From positions 1-64,000 of the forward strand of contig JABMNI010000013.1 in the NCBI GenBank assembly GCA_013204605.1: a DNA stretch of 64,000 nt. The letters are read 5' to 3'. The translations under genes were made by a program, and so were the position numbers. Numbering within the stretch: the stretch's first letter is position 1; each line of letters opens with the position of its first letter. This DNA is from Ignavibacteria bacterium. GTDB taxonomy: Bacteria; Bacteroidota; Ignavibacteria; Kapaibacteriales; Kapaibacteriaceae. Below the pieces are notes generated by a model. The model had not been told where the DNA came from. It was given only the letters and a program-made list of their open reading frames with translations, and made no database searches. Below are positions 54,558-63,630 of this stretch, piece after piece.

Positions 54558-55874
54558 TCAGTCTTTCTTCCGCATCGTGGCCACAAACAGCCCGTCCGTT
54601 CCATGCGTGTACGGATCGGCTTGGTACCAGTAGGCGTTGGGGTCAAGGTTTGGAAGGTGGACGCCATGCTTTTCAAAAATCGGAAGAAGCGGAAGGGGTT
54701 CGAAGTTTGGATTCTGTTTTAAGAAACGCTCGGCCACTTTTTGGTTTTCCTCGGCAAAAATTGCGCAGGTGGAATACACCAGCACTCCGCCGTTGCCAAC
54801 AAACTTGCTGTATTGGTTTAGCATGGCTAGTTGTTTTTTGCCGTGGCGTAGTAGTTGATCTTCCGTTAGACGCCACTTCACCATTGGTAGACGGCGCACG
54901 GTGCCTGTCCCGCTGCAGGGGGCGTCTACCAGAACTACGTCGAAGCCCTCGGTAGGTAGTCCGCGCGGTTCCTGCAAAACGGGCCGGTTGCCCTGGGTGT
55001 ATTTGTATTGCCAAAGATGCGTTCGAATGCTTTCCACTCCCGCACGGCGGGCACGAGTTGCAATTTCCTTCACACGCGATGCTTCTATGTCGGCGGCAAT
55101 AATGCGTCCTTTGTCGTTCTGTAGGTCCGCCAAGTGCAGCGTCTTACCACCCGCACCTGCACATGCATCCAACACAATGTAATGCGGCTCAACGCCGCAG
55201 GCGTATCCAATAAGTTGACTTCCTTCATCTTGAATTTCAATCGCACCGCGTAGGTACATTGCATCATCTGTCAGGCGAAATCTTTTTAGCAACGTAATAG
55301 CCGACGGACTATACTTTCCAATTTCAAACGGCAATTCTAAAACCGTGAGTGCTTTTGCAATCTGCGGCACGGTAGCATTCCGGAGGTTCACTCGAATTCC
55401 AACGGGAGCAGAATCAATCATCGACCGAAAAACATTCTGCGTGTAGGCCGCATCCCAATTTGGGTTGCATGCATCTAGAATCCATTGTTGCGTACAACAC
55501 CACTCAGCCAACGTGCAGTGCTTTTGCGCATCCTCCCACGTTAACAAATTTTTCTCGCACCACTCTTTTGCCGCCTGTAATTCAGGGGCCAATTCATCTT
55601 TAATCACTAACGTATGTTTTACACCGCCGGCTAGTGCGTAACACATAGCCCCTTGCACAACATCAACCAAGTTGCAATTACGCATTACAACTTCGCCCAA
55701 CGAGTGGATGCGGAGCGTGATAAATACGAGCTCGCTAATTACTCTGCGGTCGGTGCTGCCAACATATTTTTTCGAGCGTAAAAATTCCGACACTAACACG
55801 TCGGCCGCACGCGGCGAATTCCAAACAATTTGAATAATCTCTGAGGCGTGGCCAACTAACGATTCAAGTCTCAT
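54558..55874 (-). CDS. rsmB: RsmB-like rRNA cytosine-C5 methyltransferase
   Basis: SAM-dependent m5C methyltransferase of the NOL1/NOP2/Sun group, most likely acting on 16S rRNA C967. N-terminal NusB-like helical domain (about 1-130), then catalytic domain with SAM motif VLDACAGAGGKTLHL (234-248), DAPCSGTGTVRR (317-328) and the catalytic cysteine in VYSTCAIF (366-373). At 438 residues it is full length. Its start overlaps the stop of the upstream oxidoreductase by four bases. The specificity is by family resemblance; an RsmF- or archaeal-type target cannot be excluded. Confidence 0.88.
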   Translation of the reverse strand: MRLESLVGHASEIIQIVWNSPRAADVLVSEFLRSKKYVGSTDRRVISELVFITLRIHSLGEVVMRNCNLVDVVQGAMCYALAGGVKHTLVIKDELAPELQAAKEWCEKNLLTWEDAQKHCTLAEWCCTQQWILDACNPNWDAAYTQNVFRSMIDSAPVGIRVNLRNATVPQIAKALTVLELPFEIGKYSPSAITLLKRFRLTDDAMYLRGAIEIQDEGSQLIGYACGVEPHYIVLDACAGAGGKTLHLADLQNDKGRIIAADIEASRVKEIATRARRAGVESIRTHLWQYKYTQGNRPVLQEPRGLPTEGFDVVLVDAPCSGTGTVRRLPMVKWRLTEDQLLRHGKKQLAMLNQYSKFVGNGGVLVYSTCAIFAEENQKVAERFLKQNPNFEPLPLLPIFEKHGVHLPNLDPNAYWYQADPYTHGTDGLFVATMRKKD

Positions 55875-56851
55875 AATGCTATGACAATCTTTCCCATCTG
55901 TTGCGATGATACCATTCTTTCGAAGGCGGATAGTGATTCTTCAAATGGAAAAACGGTGTCGACAATTGGCACTATTTCGCGCTCATGCACAAAGTCGAGC
56001 ATCTCAGCGAAGTCGTTCTCGGTACCCATCGTACTGCCTAAAAGTGAAATCTGTTTCCAAAAAATTCTCTGCATGTGTACGTCAGGTGCAGCCCCCTTTG
56101 ATGAACCGTAAAACACAATACGTCCACCGGGATTTATTACCGAGCACAAGTCGTTCACAGTGTCGCCGCCAATGCTGTCGATTATTAACGATACACCACC
56201 GCGTTCAGCAATTTTCTTTTTCCAATCTTCATTGTTGATGTTCACGCCGTAGGACGCGCCTAGCATTTTTGCCTGCGCAAGTTTTGCATCGCTGCGGCTA
56301 CTAACTATTACTGTCGACCCAAGCGATAATGCTATTTGCATGGCACCCGCTGCCACTCCGCCTCCGATGCCGGTAATCAGGACCGTATCGTTCACACCAA
56401 TTCCACCGCGCACAACCAAGGCACGCCAAGCTGTTACTGCGGCAAGGGGCAAGGCAGCAGCCTGCACATTAGTTAGGTGGGCGGGAGCTTCGAACACATT
56501 TTGCACGGGCACACAAATGTACTCGGCCAGCGTGCCCTGATGCGGCATTCCTAAAACGCTAAAATGTTTGTCTTGCGCCAGCGGGTTGTCGCCCCAATGC
56601 AATGTTGGGTTCAACACCACGCGCTGTCCTTGCAAATCCGGCTGCAACTCACACGAAACAACTTCACCACACGCGTCAGAACCCAACACGCACGGCAGTT
56701 TTATGCCCGCATATTTACCACTGCGGATATACTCATCGCGATGGTTAAGCGCAGCATGACTAACTCGAACTAGTGCTTCTTGTTGTGTTGGGATAGGTAT
56801 CGGCAGGTCGGCAAATTCCAGACCCCGCTCGGTGCATTGTAAGGCTCGCAT
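55871..56851 (-). CDS. MDR-superfamily zinc-independent quinone oxidoreductase
   Basis: NAD(P)H-dependent medium-chain reductase acting on quinones or enones. The 326 residues show the GroES-like N-terminal domain with CVLGSDACGEVV and a Rossmann domain beginning VLITGIGGGVAAGAMQIAL (about 160-178). The zinc-binding cysteine cluster of true alcohol dehydrogenases is absent. The C-terminus FPFEESLSAFERMVSSQQMG-K is typical. Forms a two-gene unit with rsmB. Confidence 0.88.
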   Translation of the reverse strand: MRALQCTERGLEFADLPIPIPTQQEALVRVSHAALNHRDEYIRSGKYAGIKLPCVLGSDACGEVVSCELQPDLQGQRVVLNPTLHWGDNPLAQDKHFSVLGMPHQGTLAEYICVPVQNVFEAPAHLTNVQAAALPLAAVTAWRALVVRGGIGVNDTVLITGIGGGVAAGAMQIALSLGSTVIVSSRSDAKLAQAKMLGASYGVNINNEDWKKKIAERGGVSLIIDSIGGDTVNDLCSVINPGGRIVFYGSSKGAAPDVHMQRIFWKQISLLGSTMGTENDFAEMLDFVHEREIVPIVDTVFPFEESLSAFERMVSSQQMGKIVIAL

Positions 56852-56880
56852 GACCGCAAATTACGGCAGCCACAGTTAGT

Positions 56881-56917
56881 CCCGGCCAAAGTTCCCCGGC
56901 CAAAGTTCCCCGGCAAG
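56881..56917. repeat. 14-bp tandem repeat, copy 2
   Basis: CCCGGCCAAAGTT, CCCCGGCCAAAGTT and CCCCGGCAAG run from 56881 to 56917, the same unit as at 53272, here in the 70-bp gap between two minus-strand genes. Confidence 0.85.
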
Positions 56918-56921
56918 AATA

Positions 56922-58451
56922 TCACTGCACAGCAAAAATTCGCACGAGCGATTTGTCTGGGCTAGACAGGCGCAGCACGTACGCACCGGGCGGCAAGGAT
57001 TCAGTAGCCATTTGGTAACTACGTTGCTCGCTCTTGGTGCTTATCAGCAGTTTGCCGTTCAATGAATACACATCAACCGAAAAGGGAGCGTCCTCGAATT
57101 CCACCGTCAACACGCCCACGCTCGGATTTGGATAAAAATTCAGGTAGGGGGCTTTGTGCTCCTCCACAGAGGTGGTGGGCTTGCCTTCCATTGCGCCAAT
57201 AGATGGTGGATTTGCAAAGGGCTTGCCGGTGAAGTCGAGTATGTTTGAAGGGAGTGCCGCGCCAGCCGCAATTGCCCCGCTAGATGGAAGAAGCGAAAAG
57301 TCTTTTGTTGCTGTGTCGGCGAAGAGGGGATTCATGCCCACTAGCGAATTTACTTGAGTTACGCCTCCTACGTTCCATCCGGATGCAGTAGGATTTGTGT
57401 GACGGTAGAATAAATTGTTCGTGATCAAGAAAGTTTCAGGACTAGTGTTTGATCCAACGTTTACCATGACAGAAACGCCGCTATTAAACCAAACAATATT
57501 ATTCCGAAAAATATTATTCCCGCACTTTTCAAAACGAGTTTCATCAACAGTTTCTTGCAGAATTCTAAAGCCCCATTTTTCAGGATTGATAAATGTGTTG
57601 TTCGAAACATCGGCGCGAACAACTCCTACATATCCAATGGGCGTTACTCCGCCAATAACAATATTTGCGGTCACGGAAATGTCGGCGGCTTCGAACGTAG
57701 CATTCGCTGGACGGAAAAATTGCAGACCCGTAGAGCCCCCTACATTAAATGCGCGCTGTCCACCATTCGCCACAAAATTCCGCTCGATACTTATATGGTG
57801 CGTTCCGCCCTTTGCCTGAATGCAATTGGAACCAAGATTTGTAAACGTGTTTTTGCGAATAATTCCGTAGTGACATCCAACCATGTCAATGCCACTCCCA
57901 CCCTCGGCACCATTTTTGAACGAGCAATCCTCGATGAGAAAACTATCGAGTCCGGAGAGTTTCAAAAAGTCATTGTTCCCCGTTGCATTCATGTCTTCGA
58001 ACGAAACGTTGCGCACAACAATGTTTGTAGTTGGTTGCGTAATCGTGCCGCCGTCGTCGATATTAAACCCATTCCCGGTCTGCCGGCGAACGGTAAAGTT
58101 TTCAAAAGTTAAATGGTGACAACTTGAAAGATGAATTGCTTCGGAAGCTCCTAAAAAAACCACCGAGCTACGGTCAACACCACGAACTGTAATGGGATTA
58201 CCTTTTACGCCTTGAACATCAATAAGGAAAAACGCACCCAAATAATTTCCTGGATGAATCAACACTGTGTCGCCAGGAGTGGCAGCGGAAAAAGCAGCCG
58301 ACAGATTGGTGTAGGTCTGCCCGGGACCAACGTTCAACGTGGTTGCCAACAGGTCGCGCGGACACAAGGCGAGTATTACTGCAGTAGTAACTGCGACGAA
58401 AAACACGTTCAAATTAATTTTCACATCAATGTTACATTGATTTTTCAACAT
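56922..58451 (-). CDS. T9SS-secreted right-handed beta-helix protein
   Basis: 509-residue surface protein. Signal segment about 13-37 (FFVAVTTAVILALCPRDLLA). The start of the mature part, GPGQTYTNLSAAFSAATPGD, is typical of pectate-lyase-like and DUF1565 beta-helix proteins, followed by parallel beta-helix coils (LTFENFTVRRQTGNGFNI, FLIEDCSFKNGAEGGSGI, ISIERNFVANGG, ITVTANIVIGG-like). It ends in a T9SS type A sorting domain (YPNPSVGVLTVEFE, VDVYSLNGKLLIS, LPPGAYVLRLS). An AGGAG lies upstream of the ATG. No catalytic residues of a polysaccharide lyase were confirmed. Confidence 0.83.
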   Translation of the reverse strand: MLKNQCNIDVKINLNVFFVAVTTAVILALCPRDLLATTLNVGPGQTYTNLSAAFSAATPGDTVLIHPGNYLGAFFLIDVQGVKGNPITVRGVDRSSVVFLGASEAIHLSSCHHLTFENFTVRRQTGNGFNIDDGGTITQPTTNIVVRNVSFEDMNATGNNDFLKLSGLDSFLIEDCSFKNGAEGGSGIDMVGCHYGIIRKNTFTNLGSNCIQAKGGTHHISIERNFVANGGQRAFNVGGSTGLQFFRPANATFEAADISVTANIVIGGVTPIGYVGVVRADVSNNTFINPEKWGFRILQETVDETRFEKCGNNIFRNNIVWFNSGVSVMVNVGSNTSPETFLITNNLFYRHTNPTASGWNVGGVTQVNSLVGMNPLFADTATKDFSLLPSSGAIAAGAALPSNILDFTGKPFANPPSIGAMEGKPTTSVEEHKAPYLNFYPNPSVGVLTVEFEDAPFSVDVYSLNGKLLISTKSEQRSYQMATESLPPGAYVLRLSSPDKSLVRIFAVQ

Positions 58452-58710
58452 ACATAACTCCTGTAAAGCGATGTCGAAATTACAAAGAAGTCGTTTGAGA
58501 AATTACACTCCTGTACTACACGACAATGTCTTATATTAACCATCGGTCAGGTAATGGCGTCGGATAAGACGGCGATCACGTGTACTCGAATGAAAAAGAA
58601 TGTGTAACAGGTGCTTCGCAGCCGTTATGCCAATCACAGACCCGATTGCAAAAACAAATTAGTCAAGAAGTATTGAAAACAGTGATGTGCGAAATCAAAC
58701 AGGAATTAGT

Positions 58711-60972
58711 ATGAGTGTGTATCGACGATTGTTAACTGCATTTTTCATACTTGCTATAGCTTCGGCAATGCTGAAAGCGGCAGAAATTCCCGTTGACCTG
58801 CCGGCAACACTATCATTGTATGCATCTGGTGGAAAAACTGAGGTGATAGGAAGTGGTCGTGCATTGTTCGTGTCGACGAATGAAGGAGAGACTTTTGTCA
58901 AGATAGGAATGCCCCCTACATTAAATAATGAGTTCCCTTACGCAATAGTCCAAGGTATTCAAGTCTCCGCAGATGGCAAGTACCTCTTTGTCAGAGTTTA
59001 CACTGCAAACGGGCTTTATAGGTACGAGATAGAATCACGTTCGTGGAGAACGATACTACCCCCGGATGCATCTACAGTAGTTTCGGTATTGGTAACTGAT
59101 AAAAAGGGTGGAATATATGTTGGTTGTGGAGGTAGCTCGACCGATCCTAGTGATGCCCGTGGACTCTTCGTTTCACACGACGCTGGAGATACGTGGGATC
59201 AGGTTGTAGTTGATGTCGAGAATAAGGATAAGCCCACTGGAATTAATTTACTATCCATTTCGCCTTCGGGAAATATGTTGGTTAGCTACGTTGTTCATGG
59301 AGTAGGCGTAGGAACGAAACGAACATATTTAGCTTATAAGCCTTCAGATTCGGAAATCTTTAATAGGTCGGTCTTTTCGGTTTACGACCTTACCTCCACT
59401 GACAAAAATAAATACCTCTATGATGGCGATGTTTTATTCGTACATACTGGCAGTGATTTAAATCAAGGTAAGATCAAACCACTTGTTTACAATCTGACAG
59501 TAAAGCGAATGGAACCATGGCAGAATGATTCAGTGTTTGTACATGCATATGATCGGGAATCAAAAAGGGATACATTTATGTTACTGATAGACAGCACGGT
59601 TATCGGATTGAAGGTCGGCACAGTAGAAAGTATCAGTCGACCGGTCGTGGGTGTTCGATCAAACAACAATAGTTCTTTATACTGGTTTGGAAGCGGTAGA
59701 AATGTGTTTATGGATTTAAGCGATTACACCTTAACTCCAATAGTTCCACCTGAACCAGTGTATAGCTTGGGGCAGCAAGCGTTTTCGTGTGATTCATTTT
59801 GTGTGGTCCAGGTTGGAAATCATGGCTGGTACAGGGTGTTCCCTAATGGAACTAGTGAATTGATGAATCGGTCAGACCAGGAAGCCATGAGCAACGGTTA
59901 TTTTGACCAAGTTGAGGTACGAGGCAGCAACATCTTAGTAATTAGTCGTAACAGCAGGAACATTCTTAGAATCGGCAAAAATCGTGTGGATACCTTATTG
60001 AAGTTACCTTCAAGCATACCAGCTAGCAGCTTGTGTGTCAGCGGAGAAAATAAGATCTACGTTTCAACTGGAGGTGCAATTGTCCACTTCGACCTTTTAT
60101 TGCAGAAAGCAGACACAATTCCGCTAGCAGGCTGGCCGAGTTACGATAATCAAGGAGCTCTACTACCACTGGGGATAAGTGCAGCTTTTGTGATGGATAG
60201 CAAGCTATTTGCGTGGGCTAGTGGTAACTACTTTCCCGTAGATCATTGGAAAGCTGGAGGGTTGTTTTCTTTTGAGAATGATGTTTGGAGCAGAGCCGAC
60301 GGTGGTATGTTTGACAGCCGTTCATCCTATCGGCTAGGTAAGTACAACAACAGTAAATTAATCATTGCAGCGGTAGAACAGTCTGCTGGAGCTCAGGTTT
60401 CGAACGTAACTGTTGGTGAATACTCTGTCCTGTCCGGAAACATGAGTAATGTTGGCAGTGACGAGGCTGTTAGCCCTTACATATCGACGATGGCGGTTAC
60501 CGATTGGTGCGCGTCATGGAATACATTGTACAATCGTTTGTGGGTAAATGATGGAAAGCTGAACCAGATTGATAAGTATGGCAGTGTGTACCAAGTTGCC
60601 TCGGTGGGGGACAAGTTGCTGGTAAATACAGAAAAAAACGGTGTTCTATTATTGAGTAAAAATGATATCGTCTCAAGTGTCGAAGACGATGGTGTAATTG
60701 CAATTCCAACGTCGAGTGTATTTACCATTCCGCATCCGGTAAATCAGCATAACGAGTGCAAGGTGCTTGTACACGGTTGCAACAACGTCCACAGTAGTTT
60801 CGAAATTCATTCTGTTGAAGGGAGCATATTACTCAGTGATTCATTTACTCATAGTTCTGAGACCGGCGACTCGAGTGCAATGTTGCTGCCTTCAATTTCG
60901 CATACAGGCTTGGTGCAGATTGTGATCTTTGGCGCCCAGTGTAGTCATCACGGCAGCTTGATAGTTTACTGA
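58711..60972 (+). CDS. Secreted protein of unknown function with propeller-like repeats
   Basis: 753 residues from the ATG at 58711, preceded by AGGA; a GTG at 58687 is also in frame. Signal peptide about 1-24 (FFILAIASAMLKAAE). Two BNR-like motifs (STNEGETFV, SHDAGDTWD) near 60-160 suggest a beta-propeller, and the remaining 550 residues keep a repeating beta pattern without a family I can name. The last 80 residues (FTIPHPVNQHNECKVLVHGC and after) have the position and strand layout of a T9SS sorting domain, but the usual DLxGR and GxY motifs are weak and two cysteines are present. No partner gene is evident. Confidence 0.6.
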   Translation: MSVYRRLLTAFFILAIASAMLKAAEIPVDLPATLSLYASGGKTEVIGSGRALFVSTNEGETFVKIGMPPTLNNEFPYAIVQGIQVSADGKYLFVRVYTANGLYRYEIESRSWRTILPPDASTVVSVLVTDKKGGIYVGCGGSSTDPSDARGLFVSHDAGDTWDQVVVDVENKDKPTGINLLSISPSGNMLVSYVVHGVGVGTKRTYLAYKPSDSEIFNRSVFSVYDLTSTDKNKYLYDGDVLFVHTGSDLNQGKIKPLVYNLTVKRMEPWQNDSVFVHAYDRESKRDTFMLLIDSTVIGLKVGTVESISRPVVGVRSNNNSSLYWFGSGRNVFMDLSDYTLTPIVPPEPVYSLGQQAFSCDSFCVVQVGNHGWYRVFPNGTSELMNRSDQEAMSNGYFDQVEVRGSNILVISRNSRNILRIGKNRVDTLLKLPSSIPASSLCVSGENKIYVSTGGAIVHFDLLLQKADTIPLAGWPSYDNQGALLPLGISAAFVMDSKLFAWASGNYFPVDHWKAGGLFSFENDVWSRADGGMFDSRSSYRLGKYNNSKLIIAAVEQSAGAQVSNVTVGEYSVLSGNMSNVGSDEAVSPYISTMAVTDWCASWNTLYNRLWVNDGKLNQIDKYGSVYQVASVGDKLLVNTEKNGVLLLSKNDIVSSVEDDGVIAIPTSSVFTIPHPVNQHNECKVLVHGCNNVHSSFEIHSVEGSILLSDSFTHSSETGDSSAMLLPSISHTGLVQIVIFGAQCSHHGSLIVY

Positions 60973-61109
60973 ACCAATGCTTTCCCGCTTCATTCCTGAT
61001 CTCCAATTCTGAAATAGTGTAAGGGGCTCAGTGGAATTTTCTAGTGAATGTGGACGGTTATTTTGTTGACAAAGTAGTGCTAAGATAGTCGGCCTCCAAA
61101 GGTTTGCAC

Positions 61110-61124
61110 GTAATTTTGCACTCC
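61110..61124 (+). promoter_or_regulatory. -7-like element upstream of the TonB-dependent receptor
   Basis: GTAATTTTGCACTCC contains TAATTTTG (61111-61118) and is identical to the minus-strand sequence upstream of nhaA. The receptor ATG lies 20 bp on, and a copy of the dispersed motif (61128-61138) falls between. No -33 TTTG is seen at the expected distance. Confidence 0.4.
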
Positions 61125-61143
61125 CACAAAGCCCCTTTCAATT

Positions 61144-63534
61144 ATGATTTCAATTTTGCTGCTGAGTTTTTTTGCGATGGGCGAATCGCACGTGCATGGT
61201 GTTGTGCGCGATAGTGCCAGCCGCGAGCCGCTGGTGGGGGCGGTGGTGCAGGTGGTGGGGACGAAGATTGGTTCGGTGACGGATCACCACGGCGCGTTTC
61301 ACTTGCATGATGTAACAACCGATACCACCCTGATTGATGTGCGATACGTGGGGTACGCCATTAAACGTGCTACGTTGTTTGCACCGTATACAAATTCAGT
61401 TGAGGTTCTTTTGGGTATGGGCGAGAGTAATAATGCACGTGTGTTGAAAGGGCGAAATCCGGACGGACCAGACCTTCAGACGCAACCGGTAATTGTTACT
61501 GCCGATGTTTTGTCGAGCGCGGGGATGCACACGCAATCGCAAACGGTGTTGACTGAAACCGAGCTGCGTGAAAATTCGGGTCAGAATTTTTCGGCGGCAC
61601 TTACGGAGATCCCAGGCGTTACAACCATTCAGACCGGACCCACCGTTCAAAAGCCGATTATTCGCGGTCAGTCCGGCAATCGAATTGTGATCAACAACAA
61701 CGGCATCAATCAAGAGGGTCAGCAGTGGGGCACAGAGCACGCACCGGAAATTGACCCGTTTACGCCTATGCGCATTCAAGTGGTGAAGGGGGCTGCGGGG
61801 GTTGTGTATGGTCCGAACGCCTTGGGCGGTATCATCCGCTCTGAACCTTCACCGCTCGACGTGTACGAGAAATTATCGGGCGAGGCATCGGTGAATTTGT
61901 TTACCAATAATCAGCAAGGTGCCGTTGGCGGCTATGTGCAAACTGGTGGTGTGCTGGGAAAGCCCCTTGCCATTCGCGTGTATGCAAATGCGCGCAGAGC
62001 GGGGAGTTCGAGTGCGCCGGAGTATTCGTTGCAGAATACGGCGTTTGGGAGTTGGAGCGGTGGACTCTACACGACGTTTGGGAATAATGATCTGGGCGGC
62101 TGGGCAACATTGAGTGAGTTTCAAACTACGCTGGGAATTTTTTCGGGCTCGCACATTGGAAATCCGGCCGATATGCAACGCGCAATTGAACGCGGAAATC
62201 CGGTAACGAATCCGGAGTTTTCGTACGATATTTCTAATCCGAAACAAGAGGTGCAGCACACTATGTTCTCCGGACAATTTCATAACTACATCAAGAATTT
62301 TGGAACGCTGAGCGTAACGTATGGTTGGCAGCGAAATAATCGCAGCGAATATGATGCCCACAACTTGCGGATTATTGGGCGTGGCGACAATCCGGATGAA
62401 CGCGCCGCCGATAGCATTGCGCGGCTGAACAATGCGTTGCAAACGCCGGCCATGAATTTGGTACTGGTTACGTATTCGCTCGAGGCAAAACTGGAGCACC
62501 GGCTGAATGATGTAACGTCGGGATCGATTGGCGTAAATGCCTTGCGCCAGAGTAACAGTCGCGGCGGAAGTGTAGCTCTCATTCCCGATTATTTGCTGTA
62601 TGGGGTAGGGGGCTATGTGTTAGAAAACTCCATGATTAGAAATGTGCAATTATCTGCCGGACTCAGGTACGATGTTCGATGGCTCGATGCAAGGTTGGAT
62701 GTTCTGGGGAGCACTCAACAGACCATAAAAAATAATTTGTACACGTCGTTTTCGGGAGCGTTGGGTGCGCAAACGCAACTCACAGACAACCTCAGATTAT
62801 CGGCCAACGTTGGCTCAGCGTGGCGTCCACCGCAAGTAAACGAACTCTACAGCAACGGTCTGCACCACGGCGTAGCCACCTACGAAATTGGCAACGCGGA
62901 ACTTCAAGCAGAACGCAACATCAATGCAGATGTGACGCTGCACATCAATACGAGTGATGTGCAGTGCGAAGTAAGCGGATACGCAACCAAATATTTCGGC
63001 TACATTTACACTAAGCCCCTTCCCAATAATCCCACCACCACCGTGCGCGGAACGTTTCCTACCTACGTTTACACAAGTAACAATGCGTGGATAAACGGAG
63101 TAGATTTCAGTGCCACCGCCGAGTTGACAACGGTGATTTCGGTGTCGGCAAAAGGCTCAGTAGTGCGCGGCACAACCACCGAAGGAATTCCATTGCCCCT
63201 CATTCCTGCTGATCGGCTACGGCTGAGCGTGCACGCGCATGCGCATGACGTGTGGCTCGCGCACGATGCCTACGTGGAAGTCGGTGTGAGCGGAGTGCGG
63301 CGTCAGGACCAGTACCTCGACAGTTCCGACTACGCGCCGCCGCCACCTGGCTACATTTTGACTGATCTCAAATTCGGCGCAACAATCGATGTCTTCGACA
63401 AACCGGTCTTCGTGGGTCTGTCGTGTTCCAACCTCTTCAACCATCGTTACCGCGACTACCTAAATCGATTTCGATATTTTGCTGATGATGCGGGGCGGAA
63501 TTTTACTATAAGATTTTCGGTGCCCTTTCACTAA
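61144..63534 (+). CDS. TonB-dependent outer-membrane receptor
   Basis: 796-residue receptor for a scarce nutrient such as a metal chelate or cofactor. A short signal segment (MISILLLSFFAMGES) leads to a carboxypeptidase-D-like domain (about 17-90; VRDSASREPLVGAVVQVVGT), a plug (about 110-240; FSAALTEIPGVTTIQTGP, PIIRGQSGNRIVINNNGINQ, MRIQVVKGAAGVVYGPNALG) and a barrel ending FTIRFSVPFH. Plug residues EGQQWGTEHAPEIDPF are shared with many heme and zinc receptors of this phylum, and the C-terminal third has a histidine-rich strand (VHAHAHDVWLAHDAY), so metal uptake is a reasonable but unproven guess. Confidence 0.9.
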   Translation: MISILLLSFFAMGESHVHGVVRDSASREPLVGAVVQVVGTKIGSVTDHHGAFHLHDVTTDTTLIDVRYVGYAIKRATLFAPYTNSVEVLLGMGESNNARVLKGRNPDGPDLQTQPVIVTADVLSSAGMHTQSQTVLTETELRENSGQNFSAALTEIPGVTTIQTGPTVQKPIIRGQSGNRIVINNNGINQEGQQWGTEHAPEIDPFTPMRIQVVKGAAGVVYGPNALGGIIRSEPSPLDVYEKLSGEASVNLFTNNQQGAVGGYVQTGGVLGKPLAIRVYANARRAGSSSAPEYSLQNTAFGSWSGGLYTTFGNNDLGGWATLSEFQTTLGIFSGSHIGNPADMQRAIERGNPVTNPEFSYDISNPKQEVQHTMFSGQFHNYIKNFGTLSVTYGWQRNNRSEYDAHNLRIIGRGDNPDERAADSIARLNNALQTPAMNLVLVTYSLEAKLEHRLNDVTSGSIGVNALRQSNSRGGSVALIPDYLLYGVGGYVLENSMIRNVQLSAGLRYDVRWLDARLDVLGSTQQTIKNNLYTSFSGALGAQTQLTDNLRLSANVGSAWRPPQVNELYSNGLHHGVATYEIGNAELQAERNINADVTLHINTSDVQCEVSGYATKYFGYIYTKPLPNNPTTTVRGTFPTYVYTSNNAWINGVDFSATAELTTVISVSAKGSVVRGTTTEGIPLPLIPADRLRLSVHAHAHDVWLAHDAYVEVGVSGVRRQDQYLDSSDYAPPPPGYILTDLKFGATIDVFDKPVFVGLSCSNLFNHRYRDYLNRFRYFADDAGRNFTIRFSVPFH

Positions 63535-63576
63535 GTGTCACACTTTACCTACTTCATTACACGATCAACATTAAAC

Positions 63577-63597
63577 ACACCTATATGGCAAAGGTGT
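63577..63597. promoter_or_regulatory. Possible operator upstream of dinD
   Basis: Inverted repeat ACACCT-N9-AGGTGT lies 33 bp before the dinD ATG. The spacing would suit a dimeric repressor, and DinD is a LexA-controlled gene in E. coli, but the sequence is not a known LexA box. Confidence 0.25.
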
Positions 63598-63630
63598 ACT
63601 TGTTAAAGTTAATGTAGGTTGCGACGAACA

